Shown one piece after another: positions 6,008 through 15,595 of a DNA stretch of 55,357 nt. The position numbers and the translations under genes are program-made. The notes under the pieces are model-generated. The model had not been told where the DNA came from and did not search any database. It worked only from the letters and a program-made list of their open reading frames with translations. Source of the stretch: an uncultured Clostridia bacterium (lineage in GTDB: Bacteria > Bacillota > Clostridia > Christensenellales > Aristaeellaceae); contig CAKUCW010000015.1 of NCBI GenBank assembly GCA_934643825.1, positions 1 through 55,357 on the forward strand. The letters run 5' to 3'. Numbering within the stretch: position 1 is the first letter of the stretch; each line of letters begins with the position of its first letter.

Positions 6008-8860
6008 ATGCAGGAAAACATCGTCATCCGCGGCGTCCGTCAAAACAACCTCAAGGGCTTTGACCTGACCCTGCCGCGCAATAAACTCATCGTCTTCACC
6101 GGTCTGTCCGGATGCGGCAAATCCTCGCTTGCGTTCGATACGCTCTACGCCGAGGGACAGCGCCGCTATGTCGAATCCCTCTCTTCCTATGCCCGCCAGT
6201 TTTTGGGGCAGATGGAAAAGCCGGATGTCGATTCCATCGACGGGCTTTCCCCCGCCATCTCCATCGACCAGAAAACCACCAGCAAAAACCCGCGTTCCAC
6301 CGTCGGCACGGTCACGGAGATTCACGATTACCTGCGCCTGCTCTATGCCCGCGTAGGCATCGCCCACTGCCCCAAATGCGGGCGGGAAATCTCCAAGCAG
6401 ACCGTCGATCAGATGGTCGATCAGATGCTTGCCCTGCCCGAACGCACGCGCATGCAGCTGCTCGCGCCGGTCGTCCGCGGCAAGAAGGGCGAACATATCA
6501 AGATTCTGGAACACATCGTCAAGCAGGGCTTTGTCCGCGTGCGCGTGGATGGAGAAACCTATGACGCCGCCGAGGTTCCGCCGCTGTCCAAACAGAAAAA
6601 GCACAATATCGAGGTCGTCGTAGACCGCCTGATTCTGCGCGAGGATATCCGCACCCGCCTGACCGACTCGCTGGAAACCGCGCTCTCGCTTTCCGGCGGC
6701 ATCGTCATCGCGGATATCGGTCCCGGCGAACGGGAGATGCTCTTCTCCCAAAACCTCGCCTGTCCGGAATGCGGCATTTCGATGGAAGAGCTTGCGCCGC
6801 GTTCCTTCTCCTTCAACAGTCCGTTCGGCGCATGCCCGACGTGCGCCGGCTTGGGCGTGCTGCAAAAAATCGATCCGGATCTCATCGTTCCGGATTGGAA
6901 TAAATCGCTCGCCGAAAACCCGTTCAACGTGATGGGCTGGAGCAGCCTCGAACCCGGCACGCAGGCGGGCATGTTCTTTGAAGCGCTGAGTCAGAAATAC
7001 GGCTTCTCGATGAATGAGCCGCTGAATCAGCTGCCGAAGGATGTGCTGGATATCATCCTCTACGGCAGTAAGGGCGAACCGCTGAAGATTCAGTATACCC
7101 GTCCCAACGGCGATTCGCATACCTTCACCGCGCCGTTTGAAGGCATTATCCCGACAACCGAACGACGCGCCGCGGAAACGCAGAGCGATTCCACCAAGGC
7201 GTATTACGACGGGCTGATGAGCCAGACGCCCTGCCCGGATTGCCACGGCAAGCGTCTGCGTCCGGAGATTCTCGCGGTCACGGTCGGCGGAAAATCCATC
7301 GCCGACGCCTCCGACCTGTCCGTGACTGACGCGCAGGCGTTCTTCTCCTCCCTCTCCTTCGGTCAAAAGGACAGCATGATTGCCGCGCCCATCCTCAAAG
7401 AGATTCTGGCGCGTCTGCGCTTTTTGAGCGACGTCGGGCTGGGCTATCTGACGCTTTCCCGTGCGGCAGGCACACTCTCCGGCGGCGAAGCCCAGCGTAT
7501 CCGGCTGGCGACGCAGATTGGTTCCAGTCTGGTCGGCGTGCTGTATATTCTCGATGAACCGAGTATCGGTCTGCATCAGCGCGATAACGCCCGCCTGATT
7601 GATACGCTCAAGCACCTGCGTGATTTGGGCAATACGCTGATCGTCGTCGAGCATGACGAAGATACCATGTTCGCCGCAGACCAGATTGTCGATATCGGTC
7701 CCGGCGCGGGCGAGCATGGCGGTCAGCTCATCGCACAGGGAACGGCGCAGGAGATTATGGCTTGCCCCGAATCCATCACCGGCGCATACCTCTCCGGTCG
7801 GCGCGGCATTCCCGTTCCCACACGCCGTAAAACGCCGTCCGGTTACCTGACCGTCCGCGGCGCACGCGCTCATAACCTCAAAAATATCGACGTCAAGATC
7901 CCGCTGGGCGTGATGGCAGTCGTCACCGGCGTTTCCGGAAGCGGTAAATCCACGCTGGTCAATGAAATCATCTATAAGACACTCCAGCGTGACCTCAACC
8001 GCGCTCATACCCGCCCCGGCGCATGCGACGGCATCGACGGCATCGACCAGCTCGATAAGGTGATCGCCATCGACCAAAGCCCCATCGGACGCACGCCGCG
8101 AAGCAATCCCGCGACCTATACCGGCTTATTTGACCTGATTCGTAAGGTCTTTGCCGCTACACCGGAGGCGAAAGCCCGCGGCTATAAGGAAAACCGATTC
8201 TCCTTTAATGTGCGTGGCGGCCGCTGTGAAGCCTGCTCGGGCGACGGTATTCTGCGCATCGAGATGCACTTCCTCGCGGATATCTACGTCCCCTGTGAGG
8301 TCTGTAAGGGAAAGCGGTATAACCGAGAAACGCTGGAAGTGCTGTATAAGGGAAAATCCATCGCCGACGTGCTGGATATGACCGTTGAAGAAGCCTTGGA
8401 TTTCTTCTCCGCTTATCCGCGCATCACCCGTAAGCTGCAAACGCTCTATGATGTAGGCTTGGGCTATATCCGTTTGGGACAGTCCTCGACCACACTCTCC
8501 GGCGGCGAGGCTCAGCGCGTGAAGCTGGCGACTGAGCTTTCCCGTACATCGACCGGAAAAACCTTCTATGTGCTGGATGAACCGACAACGGGGCTGCATA
8601 TGGCGGACTGTGAACGATTGGTCTCCGTTCTGCGCCAGCTCGCTAAGGGCGGTAACTCCGTGCTGATTATCGAGCATAATCTGGATGTCATTAAAGCCTG
8701 TGACTATGTCATCGACCTCGGCCCGGAAGGCGGTAATGGCGGCGGAACACTCGTCTGTGAGGGTACACCGGAAGAAATCTGTGCCTGTGAAAAGAGCTAT
8801 ACCGGACAGTTCCTTAAACCTGCATTGGAAAAAAGTAAACGAATCGAAATCGAACCCTGA
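6008..8860 (+). CDS. uvrA: Excinuclease ABC subunit A
   Basis: UvrA, 950 aa, the ABC-type ATPase that finds DNA lesions and hands them to UvrB. Seen: first Walker A GLSGCGKSSLAFDT (most relatives have Ser where this has the Cys), zinc-binding CPKCGREI, CPECG..CPTCAGLG and CEACSGDG..CEVCKGKRY, two ABC signatures LSGGEAQRIRLA and LSGGEAQRVKLA, the second Walker A GVSGSGKSTLV, and Walker B segments ILDEPSIGLHQRD and VLDEPTTGLH. An AAGGAGT site precedes ATG 6008, 10 nt after uvrB. The length is normal. Confidence 0.98.
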   Translation: MQENIVIRGVRQNNLKGFDLTLPRNKLIVFTGLSGCGKSSLAFDTLYAEGQRRYVESLSSYARQFLGQMEKPDVDSIDGLSPAISIDQKTTSKNPRSTVGTVTEIHDYLRLLYARVGIAHCPKCGREISKQTVDQMVDQMLALPERTRMQLLAPVVRGKKGEHIKILEHIVKQGFVRVRVDGETYDAAEVPPLSKQKKHNIEVVVDRLILREDIRTRLTDSLETALSLSGGIVIADIGPGEREMLFSQNLACPECGISMEELAPRSFSFNSPFGACPTCAGLGVLQKIDPDLIVPDWNKSLAENPFNVMGWSSLEPGTQAGMFFEALSQKYGFSMNEPLNQLPKDVLDIILYGSKGEPLKIQYTRPNGDSHTFTAPFEGIIPTTERRAAETQSDSTKAYYDGLMSQTPCPDCHGKRLRPEILAVTVGGKSIADASDLSVTDAQAFFSSLSFGQKDSMIAAPILKEILARLRFLSDVGLGYLTLSRAAGTLSGGEAQRIRLATQIGSSLVGVLYILDEPSIGLHQRDNARLIDTLKHLRDLGNTLIVVEHDEDTMFAADQIVDIGPGAGEHGGQLIAQGTAQEIMACPESITGAYLSGRRGIPVPTRRKTPSGYLTVRGARAHNLKNIDVKIPLGVMAVVTGVSGSGKSTLVNEIIYKTLQRDLNRAHTRPGACDGIDGIDQLDKVIAIDQSPIGRTPRSNPATYTGLFDLIRKVFAATPEAKARGYKENRFSFNVRGGRCEACSGDGILRIEMHFLADIYVPCEVCKGKRYNRETLEVLYKGKSIADVLDMTVEEALDFFSAYPRITRKLQTLYDVGLGYIRLGQSSTTLSGGEAQRVKLATELSRTSTGKTFYVLDEPTTGLHMADCERLVSVLRQLAKGGNSVLIIEHNLDVIKACDYVIDLGPEGGNGGGTLVCEGTPEEICACEKSYTGQFLKPALEKSKRIEIEP

Positions 8861-8865
8861 TTCTC

Positions 8866-9040
8866 TTATACCGCCGCGAAGCGAAGAAAGGGTGCAGGGA
8901 ACTGCGTTCCCTGCTGGGGTTTGGGGCAAAGCCCCAAGCAGGGTATGGGGGCGCAACCCCATCGTCCCCCATATGCGCGAAGCGCAATTCATCATCAGTC
9001 AGGGAGCGAAGCGTCACCTGACTGACGCATCAGCCGCATA
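8866..9040. repeat. Intergenic hairpin repeat, family A (single copy)
   Basis: Begins ACCGCCGCGAAGCGAAGA, passes through several GC-rich self-complementary stems (GGGAACTGCGTTCCC, GGGGCAAAGCCCC), contains CGCGAAGCGC, and ends AGCGAAGCGT-ACCTGA. The same architecture occurs in three tandem copies at 44959–45393. No coding function is seen. Confidence 0.7.
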
Positions 9041-9046
9041 AACCAT

Positions 9047-9084
9047 AACACCCCGACGAGCCGCAGAGCCCGTCGGGGTGTTGT
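9047..9084. terminator. Bidirectional terminator
   Basis: AACACCCCGACG..CGTCGGGGTGTT is a long perfect stem with A- and T-runs, between uvrA (plus) and the ribbon-helix-helix gene (minus). Confidence 0.85.
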
Positions 9085-9085
9085 A

Positions 9086-9316
9086 TTATGTATCTGGTTG
9101 ATCCGCATCGGTTGCTTCCGGAGGTGTGAAGCCGTCGCGCTGCATCTGTTCGAAGCAGGCACGGAGAATCCACGCTTGCATACTTTGCCCAGCAGCAGCG
9201 GCGGCGGCGCGAATTGCTGCGCCGTCCGTGCGTGATGGGCGCAGCGATATGTAATCTTGCCGCTGCTGATACGCCAGCACTGCGCGGCGCTGTGCGTCAG
9301 ATGTCTGTCTGCTCAT
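9086..9316 (-). CDS. Ribbon-helix-helix-like protein, 76 aa
   Basis: Small protein with a short basic start and the segment DYISLRPSRTDGAAIRAAAAAAGQSMQAW, a beta strand followed by two helices as in Arc/MetJ-type DNA-binding or antitoxin proteins. ATG 9316 has GAGGAGG upstream. No toxin partner lies beside it: uvrC is downstream on the opposite side of a gap, and nothing coding is seen within 250 bp upstream. It could be an orphan antitoxin-like repressor or a lone regulator. Fold inferred from pattern only. Confidence 0.55.
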   Translation of the reverse strand: MSRQTSDAQRRAVLAYQQRQDYISLRPSRTDGAAIRAAAAAAGQSMQAWILRACFEQMQRDGFTPPEATDADQPDT

Positions 9317-9567
9317 CTACTCACCTCCTCATATAGACATAGTATATCATAACGCCAAATCTATGCCAATACAGACTTGTTGCACAAACCACGCCAGTAT
9401 AAACGTTACTATATATTTGTTCATTATTGCAGCATTGCGCTTCTGTCATTACACTCATTCTAAGGACAGAAGTCCAGACAACCGCCACCCATCGCGTCTA
9501 TCACATTCGCCAGAGCAGCTTGCCAACGCCTACCCTTTCATCGGTTCCTCCCGCCCCCATAAACCAA

Positions 9568-11442
9568 TCACTCAGGCTTTTGATGATAATATTCCCAAAT
9601 CGTCTTTGCCTGCACTTTGCCGATTCCCTCGACCTCGCAAAGTTCCTCCGGCGTCGCGCTTGCAAGATTGGCGACAGATTTAAAATGCGTCAGCAGCGCA
9701 CGGCGGCGCGTCGCGCCGATGCCGGGGATATCCTCCAGCGTCGAGTGCATGCCCGCCTTCTGGCGCAGATCGCGGTGATGGGTGATGCCGAAGCGGTGGG
9801 CTTCATCGCGGATGCGCTGAATGAGATGCAGCGCGGGCGACTTGCGGTCGAGCAGAATGCTCTCTTCCTGATTCGGCAGGAAGATTTCTTCCAATTGCTT
9901 TGCCAAGCCGAACATCGGAATGTTGTAACCCGCCTTGAGCATCGCTTCCCGCGCAAACCTCAGCTGCTGAGGTCCGCCGTCAATCAAAATCAAATCGGGC
10001 AGATCGGCAAAGCCGGAAAGCCCTTTCCCGTCCGCAGGCAGTTTTCCTTCCTTCGCAAGCGCTTCGCTCTCCTGCGTCGCCCGCGTCAGGCGGCGGGTGA
10101 TGACCTCGTACATGGACGCAAAATCGTTTGCGCCTTCGACGGTCTTGATGCGGAAGATGCGGTATTCTTTCTTCGCCGCTTCGCCGTCGATGGCGACGAC
10201 CATGCTCGCCACGCTCAGCACGCCCTGCGTATTGGAGATATCATATCCCTCGATGCGGCGCGGCGTATGATCCATACCGACCGCTTTGGCAAGTGCCTCG
10301 CATGCGCCGATGGTGCGCTCATGGGCGCGGGCAAGGTGCGCATTGCGCTTGGCAAGCGCGTCCTTCGCGTTCTTCAGCGCAAGCTCGACGAGCTTATGCT
10401 TCGTTCCCCGCTGCGGTTCAATCAGCGCGACCTTGCTTTCCTTTCTTTCCGAAAGCGCCTGCGCGACATCCTCCGCCTGTTCCGGCAAAGCCATGCAGAG
10501 AATTTCGGAAGGCGGCTGCCTGCCGTCGTCGTAAAACTGCATGATAAACTGCCCCAGCACCTGCGGATTGCTCTGGTCGCCCGCGCCCTCCAGCGCATAG
10601 TTCTCCGCGCCGATCATGTGTCCGCCGCGGACATAGACGACCTCGACCATAGCGTCAATGCCGTCGCCCGTACAGGCGAGGATATCCTGATCGCCGCCGT
10701 TGACGTGGATAGCCTTCTGGCGTTCCATCAGGTTCTGCGCATCGCGGATTCGGTCACGCAGCATCGCCGCCTGTTCAAACCGCATCTCCTTCGCCGCCTG
10801 ATTCATCTGTGCGGTCAGGCGGTCGATGACCTTGCCGCTCTTTCCGCCCAAAAAGTCGATGACCTCGCGCACGACCGCGCCGTATTCCTCCGGCGTCGTC
10901 AGCGACGCGCAGGGCGCAAGGCACTCGCCGAGCTGATGATGCAGGCACGGGCGCATATGCATACCGGGTTTCATCTGCATCGCGCAGGTACGCAGAGGGA
11001 ACAGCCCGCGCAGCACATCCATCACCTCGCGCACGCCGGTTGCGCCCATATAGGGTCCAAAATACTTCGCCTTATCCTTTTCCACCCGCCGAACCAGCTC
11101 GACGCGGGGATAATCCTGCGTCGTATCGATGCGCAGGTAGGGGTAATGCTTATCGTCCTTGAGCAGGATATTATACTGCGGCTTATGGAGCTTGATGAGG
11201 TTACATTCAAGAATCAGGGCTTCCAGATTTGTGTCGCACAGCACGATATCAAAATCATCGATTCGCGCAACCATAGCGCGTACTTTGACCGTATGCGCCT
11301 TGGAATGGGTGAAATACTGGCTGACGCGATTTTTGAGGTTGACCGCTTTACCGACATAGATGATCCTGCCCTCGCATTTCATGAGATAACAGCCCGGACA
11401 AGTCGGCAGTTTTTCAATTTTCAGTTTGAGCAAGTCATTCAT
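9568..11442 (-). CDS. uvrC: Excinuclease ABC subunit C
   Basis: UvrC, 624 aa, makes the two incisions around a lesion marked by UvrA/UvrB. Seen: an N-terminal GIY-YIG nuclease (CPGCYLMKCEGRIIYVGKA, residues about 14–90), a UVR motif that contacts UvrB (QAAKEMRFEQAAMLRDRI, about 200), an RNase H-like C-terminal nuclease (EGYDISNTQGVLSVASMVV, LILIDGGPQQL) and a final helix-hairpin-helix pair (LEDIPGIGATRRRALL, VEGIGKVQAKTIW). ATG 11442 has AGAAAGGA upstream; an in-frame extension of 44 codons runs into repeat DNA and is rejected. It is separate from uvrBA and I see no LexA box near it. Confidence 0.97.
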   Translation of the reverse strand: MNDLLKLKIEKLPTCPGCYLMKCEGRIIYVGKAVNLKNRVSQYFTHSKAHTVKVRAMVARIDDFDIVLCDTNLEALILECNLIKLHKPQYNILLKDDKHYPYLRIDTTQDYPRVELVRRVEKDKAKYFGPYMGATGVREVMDVLRGLFPLRTCAMQMKPGMHMRPCLHHQLGECLAPCASLTTPEEYGAVVREVIDFLGGKSGKVIDRLTAQMNQAAKEMRFEQAAMLRDRIRDAQNLMERQKAIHVNGGDQDILACTGDGIDAMVEVVYVRGGHMIGAENYALEGAGDQSNPQVLGQFIMQFYDDGRQPPSEILCMALPEQAEDVAQALSERKESKVALIEPQRGTKHKLVELALKNAKDALAKRNAHLARAHERTIGACEALAKAVGMDHTPRRIEGYDISNTQGVLSVASMVVAIDGEAAKKEYRIFRIKTVEGANDFASMYEVITRRLTRATQESEALAKEGKLPADGKGLSGFADLPDLILIDGGPQQLRFAREAMLKAGYNIPMFGLAKQLEEIFLPNQEESILLDRKSPALHLIQRIRDEAHRFGITHHRDLRQKAGMHSTLEDIPGIGATRRRALLTHFKSVANLASATPEELCEVEGIGKVQAKTIWEYYHQKPE

Positions 11443-11484
11443 GCGGGTTTCCTTTCTGATTCCGCAGAGGGGTGGAGGGAGGGA

Positions 11485-11847
11485 CGATAGGGGACGCTGT
11501 CCCCTATAACCCCTGCCAAGAACCTGAGGTTCTTGGATTTCCCTCTTTGGGGAGTTCTTATAAAAGCGGGGCAAGCATGGCTATATTCCTGCCGGGGCAT
11601 GCAATGTTTTTTCTTCGCCGGATGGGGACGATTGGGGACGCTGTCCCCTATAACCCCTGCCAAGAACCTGAGGTTCTTGGATTTCCCTCTTGGGGGAGTT
11701 CTTATAAAAACGGGGCAAGCATGGCTATATTCCTGCCGGGGCAAAGTTTTTCTCTCGCCTGACGGGGACGATTGGGGACGCTGTCCCCTATGACTCCTGC
11801 CAAGAACCTGAGGTTCTTGGATTTCCCTCTTGGGGAAGTCCTTATAT
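11485..11847. repeat. Triplicated ~140-bp hairpin repeat upstream of uvrC
   Basis: Three direct copies, anchored by the palindrome GGGGACGCTGTCCCC at 11490, 11634 and 11774 (periods 144 and 140 bp). Each also contains AAGAACCTGAGGTTCTT, the phrase GGATTTCCCTCTT and, between copies, GGGGCAAGCATGGCTATATT. Both palindromes could form stable RNA hairpins. The copies are nearly identical, so they are recent or kept alike by recombination. They occupy the whole gap between uvrC and the DUF1292 gene. Confidence 0.85.
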
Positions 11848-11895
11848 GTTAAATAACGCGGAGTGAAGCACCGCTTCTCCCCGCGTTTAAAGCGC

Positions 11896-12216
11896 TTATT
11901 CCTCTTCTTCGTCGTCTTCGCCGTCATCCGTGAATCGGGTACGGACGACCTGAATCAGCTTTTCCATCAGGTTTTCTTCCGGGGGAACGAACTCCTCCAT
12001 CTCCTCGCCGTCCTCATCGGTGAAGGTATTCACCTGCATGATATAAACCGGATCGTCATCCGGGTCATCATCCGACGGATTCTCCTCAGCGTTGCAGAGA
12101 ATGGCGAATTCCTGACCATTGTAATAGAAATAATCCATGACTTCGAGCATCATCGTATTGCCGTCGTCATCGGAAAACTCGATAACGTCGCGCTCCTGCA
12201 ATTCTTCCGGGGTCAT
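11896..12216 (-). CDS. DUF1292 family protein (YrzB-like)
   Basis: A 106-aa acidic protein. The segment DVIEFSDDDGNTMMLEVMDYFYYNGQEFAIL and a following acidic stretch are typical of DUF1292, a widespread Firmicutes family of unknown function. ATG 12216 follows GCAGGAGG. The C-terminus ends in a run of Asp/Glu. It stands alone between repeat DNA and the ZIP transporter gene. Confidence 0.85.
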   Translation of the reverse strand: MTPEELQERDVIEFSDDDGNTMMLEVMDYFYYNGQEFAILCNAEENPSDDDPDDDPVYIMQVNTFTDEDGEEMEEFVPPEENLMEKLIQVVRTRFTDDGEDDEEEE

Positions 12217-12313
12217 AGCAAAACCTCCTGCCCGCGCACTCGGCGCGTAATGATGGATTTATTATACCCGCCCAGCCGCTAAAAAGCAAGCGGCAGAAGC
12301 TGACCTTCGCCAA

Positions 12314-13072
12314 TTATCCCAGCGCGATATCCAGCGCCATCATCAGCGCATAGCCCGCCATCGCGCCGAGGACGCCCGCCCGCCCCTGCGCCGCATCCGG
12401 AATCATCTCCGCGAAGACGACCCACATCATCGCGCCGGCGCAGAACGCCATCATACCCGGCATCCACATCCGCGCCGAGGCGGCGACCAGTGCCGCCAGC
12501 ATGCCGAAAACCGGCTCAACCGCACCGGAAGCCGCGCCCAGCCAAAAGCTCTTTTTCCGGCTCATGCCGCCCTGACGAAGCGGAAGCGCAACCGCCGCGC
12601 CCTCCGGCAGATTCTGAACGCCGATTCCCAGCGCAAGTGCAGCGGCGGCGGGCAATCCGCCTTCCGTGCCAGCCAGCGCAAACGCCAGCCCGACCGCCAT
12701 GCCCTCCGGAATGTTATGCAGCGTAATCACGGTATACATCAGCGTCCGCCGCCGCGCATCGTCCTCCGCGGTCTGCATGCTTTTCATTCTGCGCATCCAC
12801 GCATCGACGCCCGCAATCATCATCGCGCCGAGCGCAAAGCCGAGCGTCGCCATTCGCCACGGAATGCCTCCGCTCTGCTTCGTCTGCTCCACCGCGGGAA
12901 TCAGCATGCTGAACACTGCCGCCGCGCTCATCACGCCCGCCGCAAAACCCATGCACACCTGCTCCGTTTTGCCGTTCCTGCTGTCCCGAAACAAAAAGAC
13001 CAGCGCCGCACCCAAAACCGTCATCGCAAACGGAAACAGGGTGCCGACGCCAGCCCAGAATATTGCTTTCAC
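12314..13072 (-). CDS. ZIP family metal transporter
   Basis: A 252-aa polytopic membrane protein of the ZIP (ZupT-like) family, which brings Zn2+, Fe2+ or other divalent metals into the cytoplasm. The two signature metal-binding motifs are present, HNIPEGMAVG (helix IV) and QNLPEGAAVA (helix V), with about eight membrane helices in all. A charged loop (RRMKSMQTAEDDARRR) separates helices III and IV, as in relatives. Its position just downstream of the feo genes on the same strand suggests that the metal may be iron, but selectivity cannot be read from sequence. Confidence 0.9.
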   Translation of the reverse strand: MKAIFWAGVGTLFPFAMTVLGAALVFLFRDSRNGKTEQVCMGFAAGVMSAAAVFSMLIPAVEQTKQSGGIPWRMATLGFALGAMMIAGVDAWMRRMKSMQTAEDDARRRTLMYTVITLHNIPEGMAVGLAFALAGTEGGLPAAAALALGIGVQNLPEGAAVALPLRQGGMSRKKSFWLGAASGAVEPVFGMLAALVAASARMWMPGMMAFCAGAMMWVVFAEMIPDAAQGRAGVLGAMAGYALMMALDIALG

Positions 13073-13167
13073 TGTGAATCACCTCTTTGCCATGCTATGC
13101 GCAAGGCAGAGAAGCGGTTCATCCTGTCGATCTTTTATGCCTTCGGGCGCGGAAGCTCAAACGAATC

Positions 13168-13311
13168 TCATTCGTGCGAACACTTGCCGCCGCAGCCCGG
13201 GCAGCCGCCGGGACAGCCGGAACAGCCGCCGTTCTTCCGATCGCGGATGACACTGCGTCCGACAAAGAACAGCACCACCGCCAGAATGACCAATACGATG
13301 ATGGTTGCCAT
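13168..13311 (-). CDS. FeoB-associated Cys-rich membrane protein
   Basis: A 47-aa frame: one membrane helix (MATIIVLVILAVVLFFVG), a short basic stretch, then a cysteine cluster GGCSGCPGGCPGCGGKC. This matches the small FeoB-associated Cys-rich proteins found right after feoB in many Firmicutes; they are presumed to aid ferrous iron uptake. ATG 13311 follows AAAGGAGG. It is the last gene of the feoA-feoA-feoB run, 53 nt after feoB. Confidence 0.85.
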   Translation of the reverse strand: MATIIVLVILAVVLFFVGRSVIRDRKNGGCSGCPGGCPGCGGKCSHE

Positions 13312-13364
13312 AAGATGACCTCCTTTTTCCAACACCAACAGGCACGCGCTCTGTAACGAGAATC

Positions 13365-15527
13365 TTACTTGCCGTTGTACTTGACTTCCATGTCGCTGCT
13401 CTCCTTATACGGACGAACCAGCAGGTAAATCAGCACGCCGAGGACGATGGCAGCCGCAGCCGTGCCCAAGCCGAACGTCGTTTCGCCGCAGAACAGTCCG
13501 CCAAGCTGATAGACGATCAGGCTGATGGCGTAAGCAAAGCCGCACTCCCAGCCGATTGCCGCCCAGGTCCACTTGGCGTTGTTCATCTCGCGCTTGATGG
13601 CGCCGATTGCCGCGAAGCACGGGGCGCACAGCAGGTTGAAGATCAGGAAGCTGTAAGCAGAAAGCTGCGTGAACTGAGCGGCGATGTTGACCAGACCGGC
13701 GAAATCGCCCGCGTCAACCATCTCCAGCGCATCGCCCGCAACCGCGAACAGCGTGCCGAAGGTGCCGACGACTTCTTCCTTCGCAACCAAGCCGAGCAGG
13801 GTCGCGACGGTCGCCTGCCAGCTGCCAAAGCCCAGCGGCTTGAAGATGAAGCAGACCGCGCTGCCGATCTTCGCGAGGATGGACGCATCCATGTCCTCAA
13901 CCATGCCAAACGCGCCGTCTACGAAGCCAAAGGAACTGGTGAACCAGACGAATACGGAGGACAGGGTGATGATCGTGCCCGCCTTCTTGATGAAGCTCCA
14001 GCCGCGCTCCCAAGTGCCGCGCAGCACGTTCTTCACAGTCGGGAGATGATACGCCGGCAGTTCCATGACGAACGGCGCCGGTTCACCCGCGAAGGGCTTG
14101 GTCTTTTTCAGGATGATGCCGGAGATGATGATGGCAGCGATGCCGATGAAGTATGCGCTCGGCGCAACCCACCACGCGCCGCCGAAAATCGCGCCAGCCA
14201 TCAGGGCGACAATCGGCATCTTCGCGCCGCAGGGGATGAACGTCGTGGTCATGATCGTCATGCGGCGGTCGCGCTCCTGCTCGATGGTGCGGGAAGCCAT
14301 GATACCCGGAACGCCGCAGCCCGTGCCGACCAGCATCGGGATGAAGCTCTTACCGGACAGACCGAAGCGGCGGAAGATACGGTCCATGATGAACGCGATA
14401 CGCGCCATATAGCCGCAGTCCTCCAGAATGCACAGCATGAGGAACAGGACGAGCATCTGCGGAACAAAGCCGAGAACCGCGCCGACGCCGCTGATGATAC
14501 CATCGACAATCAAACCGGTCAGCCACTCCGCACAGCCGATGCCTTCAAAGAAGCTCTGAGCCGCCGGAACGATCCACTCGCCGACGAAAACGTCGTTCGT
14601 CCAGTCCGTCAGCGCACCGCCGACGGTGGAGATGGCGATATAGTAGACCAGCGTCATCACCGCAATGAAAATCGGCAGACCCAAAATGCGGTTGGTCAGG
14701 ATGCGGTCGATCTTATCGCTGGTGCTCATGCCACGGCTGCTCTTTTTGCAGCAGCCGTCGATGATGGAGGCGATGTAGCTGTAACGGGCGGCGGTGATGA
14801 TGGACTGGCTGTCGTCGTCCATTTCCTTTTCGCACGCCTTGATGTCATTTTCAATATGCGCCAGCTTATCCTTCGGGATGTTCAGCTTCTCGATGATGCG
14901 CTCGTCACGCTCGAAAATCTTGACGGCGAACCAACGCTGCTGCTCCTCCGGCATGTCGTGGAGAACGACCTCCTCGATGTGCGCTAGCGCATGCTCGATG
15001 CTGCCCGCGAAGCGATGCTGCGGAATGGTCTTCTTGCCGCCGCGTGCCAGTTGCACGGCACGCTGAGCCGCCTCCATCACGCCGTCGCCCTTGAGCGCGG
15101 AAATCTCAACGACCGGAACGCCCAGATGATTGGAGAGCTTCGCCGCGTCGATGCGGTCGCCGTTCTTGCGGACGACATCCATCATGTTCAGCGCGACGAC
15201 CATCGGGATGCCCAGCTCAGCCAGCTGCGTGGTCAGATACAGGTTGCGCTCCAGATTGGTCGCGTCGATGATGTTGAGCAGCGCGTCCGGACGCTGATCG
15301 ATCAGCACATTGCGGGCGACGACCTCCTCCATCGTATACGGGCTCAGGGAATAGATGCCCGGAAGATCCGTGATGATGACATCCTTCTCTCCCTTGAGGC
15401 GTCCTTCCTTCTTTTCCACCGTTACGCCCGGCCAGTTGCCGACGAACTGATTCGCGCCCGTCAGCGCGTTGAAAAGCGTGGTCTTGCCGCAATTGGGGTT
15501 GCCGGCAAGCGCGATCTTGATCTCCAT
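13365..15527 (-). CDS. feoB: Ferrous iron transporter FeoB
   Basis: FeoB, 720 aa, the membrane Fe2+ importer. The N-terminal cytoplasmic G domain shows G1 GNPNCGKTTLFNALTG, G3 DLPGIYSLSPYT and G4 NMMD. A helical spacer follows, and then the membrane part with two Gate regions, including FIMDRIFRRFGLSGKSFIPM and GTGCGVPGIMASRTIEQERD. Cysteines in the pore region (GTGCGVPG, IPCGAK) are as in relatives. ATG 15527 follows GGAGG. It is transcribed behind two feoA genes, and a TTAG-N6-CTAA box lies just upstream at 15542–15559. Confidence 0.97.
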   Translation of the reverse strand: MEIKIALAGNPNCGKTTLFNALTGANQFVGNWPGVTVEKKEGRLKGEKDVIITDLPGIYSLSPYTMEEVVARNVLIDQRPDALLNIIDATNLERNLYLTTQLAELGIPMVVALNMMDVVRKNGDRIDAAKLSNHLGVPVVEISALKGDGVMEAAQRAVQLARGGKKTIPQHRFAGSIEHALAHIEEVVLHDMPEEQQRWFAVKIFERDERIIEKLNIPKDKLAHIENDIKACEKEMDDDSQSIITAARYSYIASIIDGCCKKSSRGMSTSDKIDRILTNRILGLPIFIAVMTLVYYIAISTVGGALTDWTNDVFVGEWIVPAAQSFFEGIGCAEWLTGLIVDGIISGVGAVLGFVPQMLVLFLMLCILEDCGYMARIAFIMDRIFRRFGLSGKSFIPMLVGTGCGVPGIMASRTIEQERDRRMTIMTTTFIPCGAKMPIVALMAGAIFGGAWWVAPSAYFIGIAAIIISGIILKKTKPFAGEPAPFVMELPAYHLPTVKNVLRGTWERGWSFIKKAGTIITLSSVFVWFTSSFGFVDGAFGMVEDMDASILAKIGSAVCFIFKPLGFGSWQATVATLLGLVAKEEVVGTFGTLFAVAGDALEMVDAGDFAGLVNIAAQFTQLSAYSFLIFNLLCAPCFAAIGAIKREMNNAKWTWAAIGWECGFAYAISLIVYQLGGLFCGETTFGLGTAAAAIVLGVLIYLLVRPYKESSDMEVKYNGK

Positions 15528-15541
15528 ACTCCGTCCTCCTT

Positions 15542-15559
15542 GGTTAGTTTTGGCTAACC
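15542..15559. promoter_or_regulatory. Iron-box-like palindrome before feoB
   Basis: The sequence GGTTAGTTTTGGCTAACC is an 18-bp near-palindrome with the core TTAG-N6-CTAA, as at the two sites over the feoA promoter. It is a probable binding site for the DtxR-type regulator at 16401, here between feoA and feoB. Confidence 0.7.
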
Positions 15560-15595
15560 CTTATCCTGAAATAAAAGCGGGGATTCCCCGTGGGC

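Noticed and set aside
3841..8077. Two very long open frames (713 codons each) on the minus strand opposite uvrB and uvrA
   Set aside because: They are shadows of the GC-rich codon pattern of uvrB and uvrA; no ribosome sites, no recognisable domains, and the plus-strand genes are certain.
11439..11927. 162-codon minus-strand frame across the triplicated repeat
   Set aside because: It is formed by the repeats themselves (the same peptide three times) and has no start signal.
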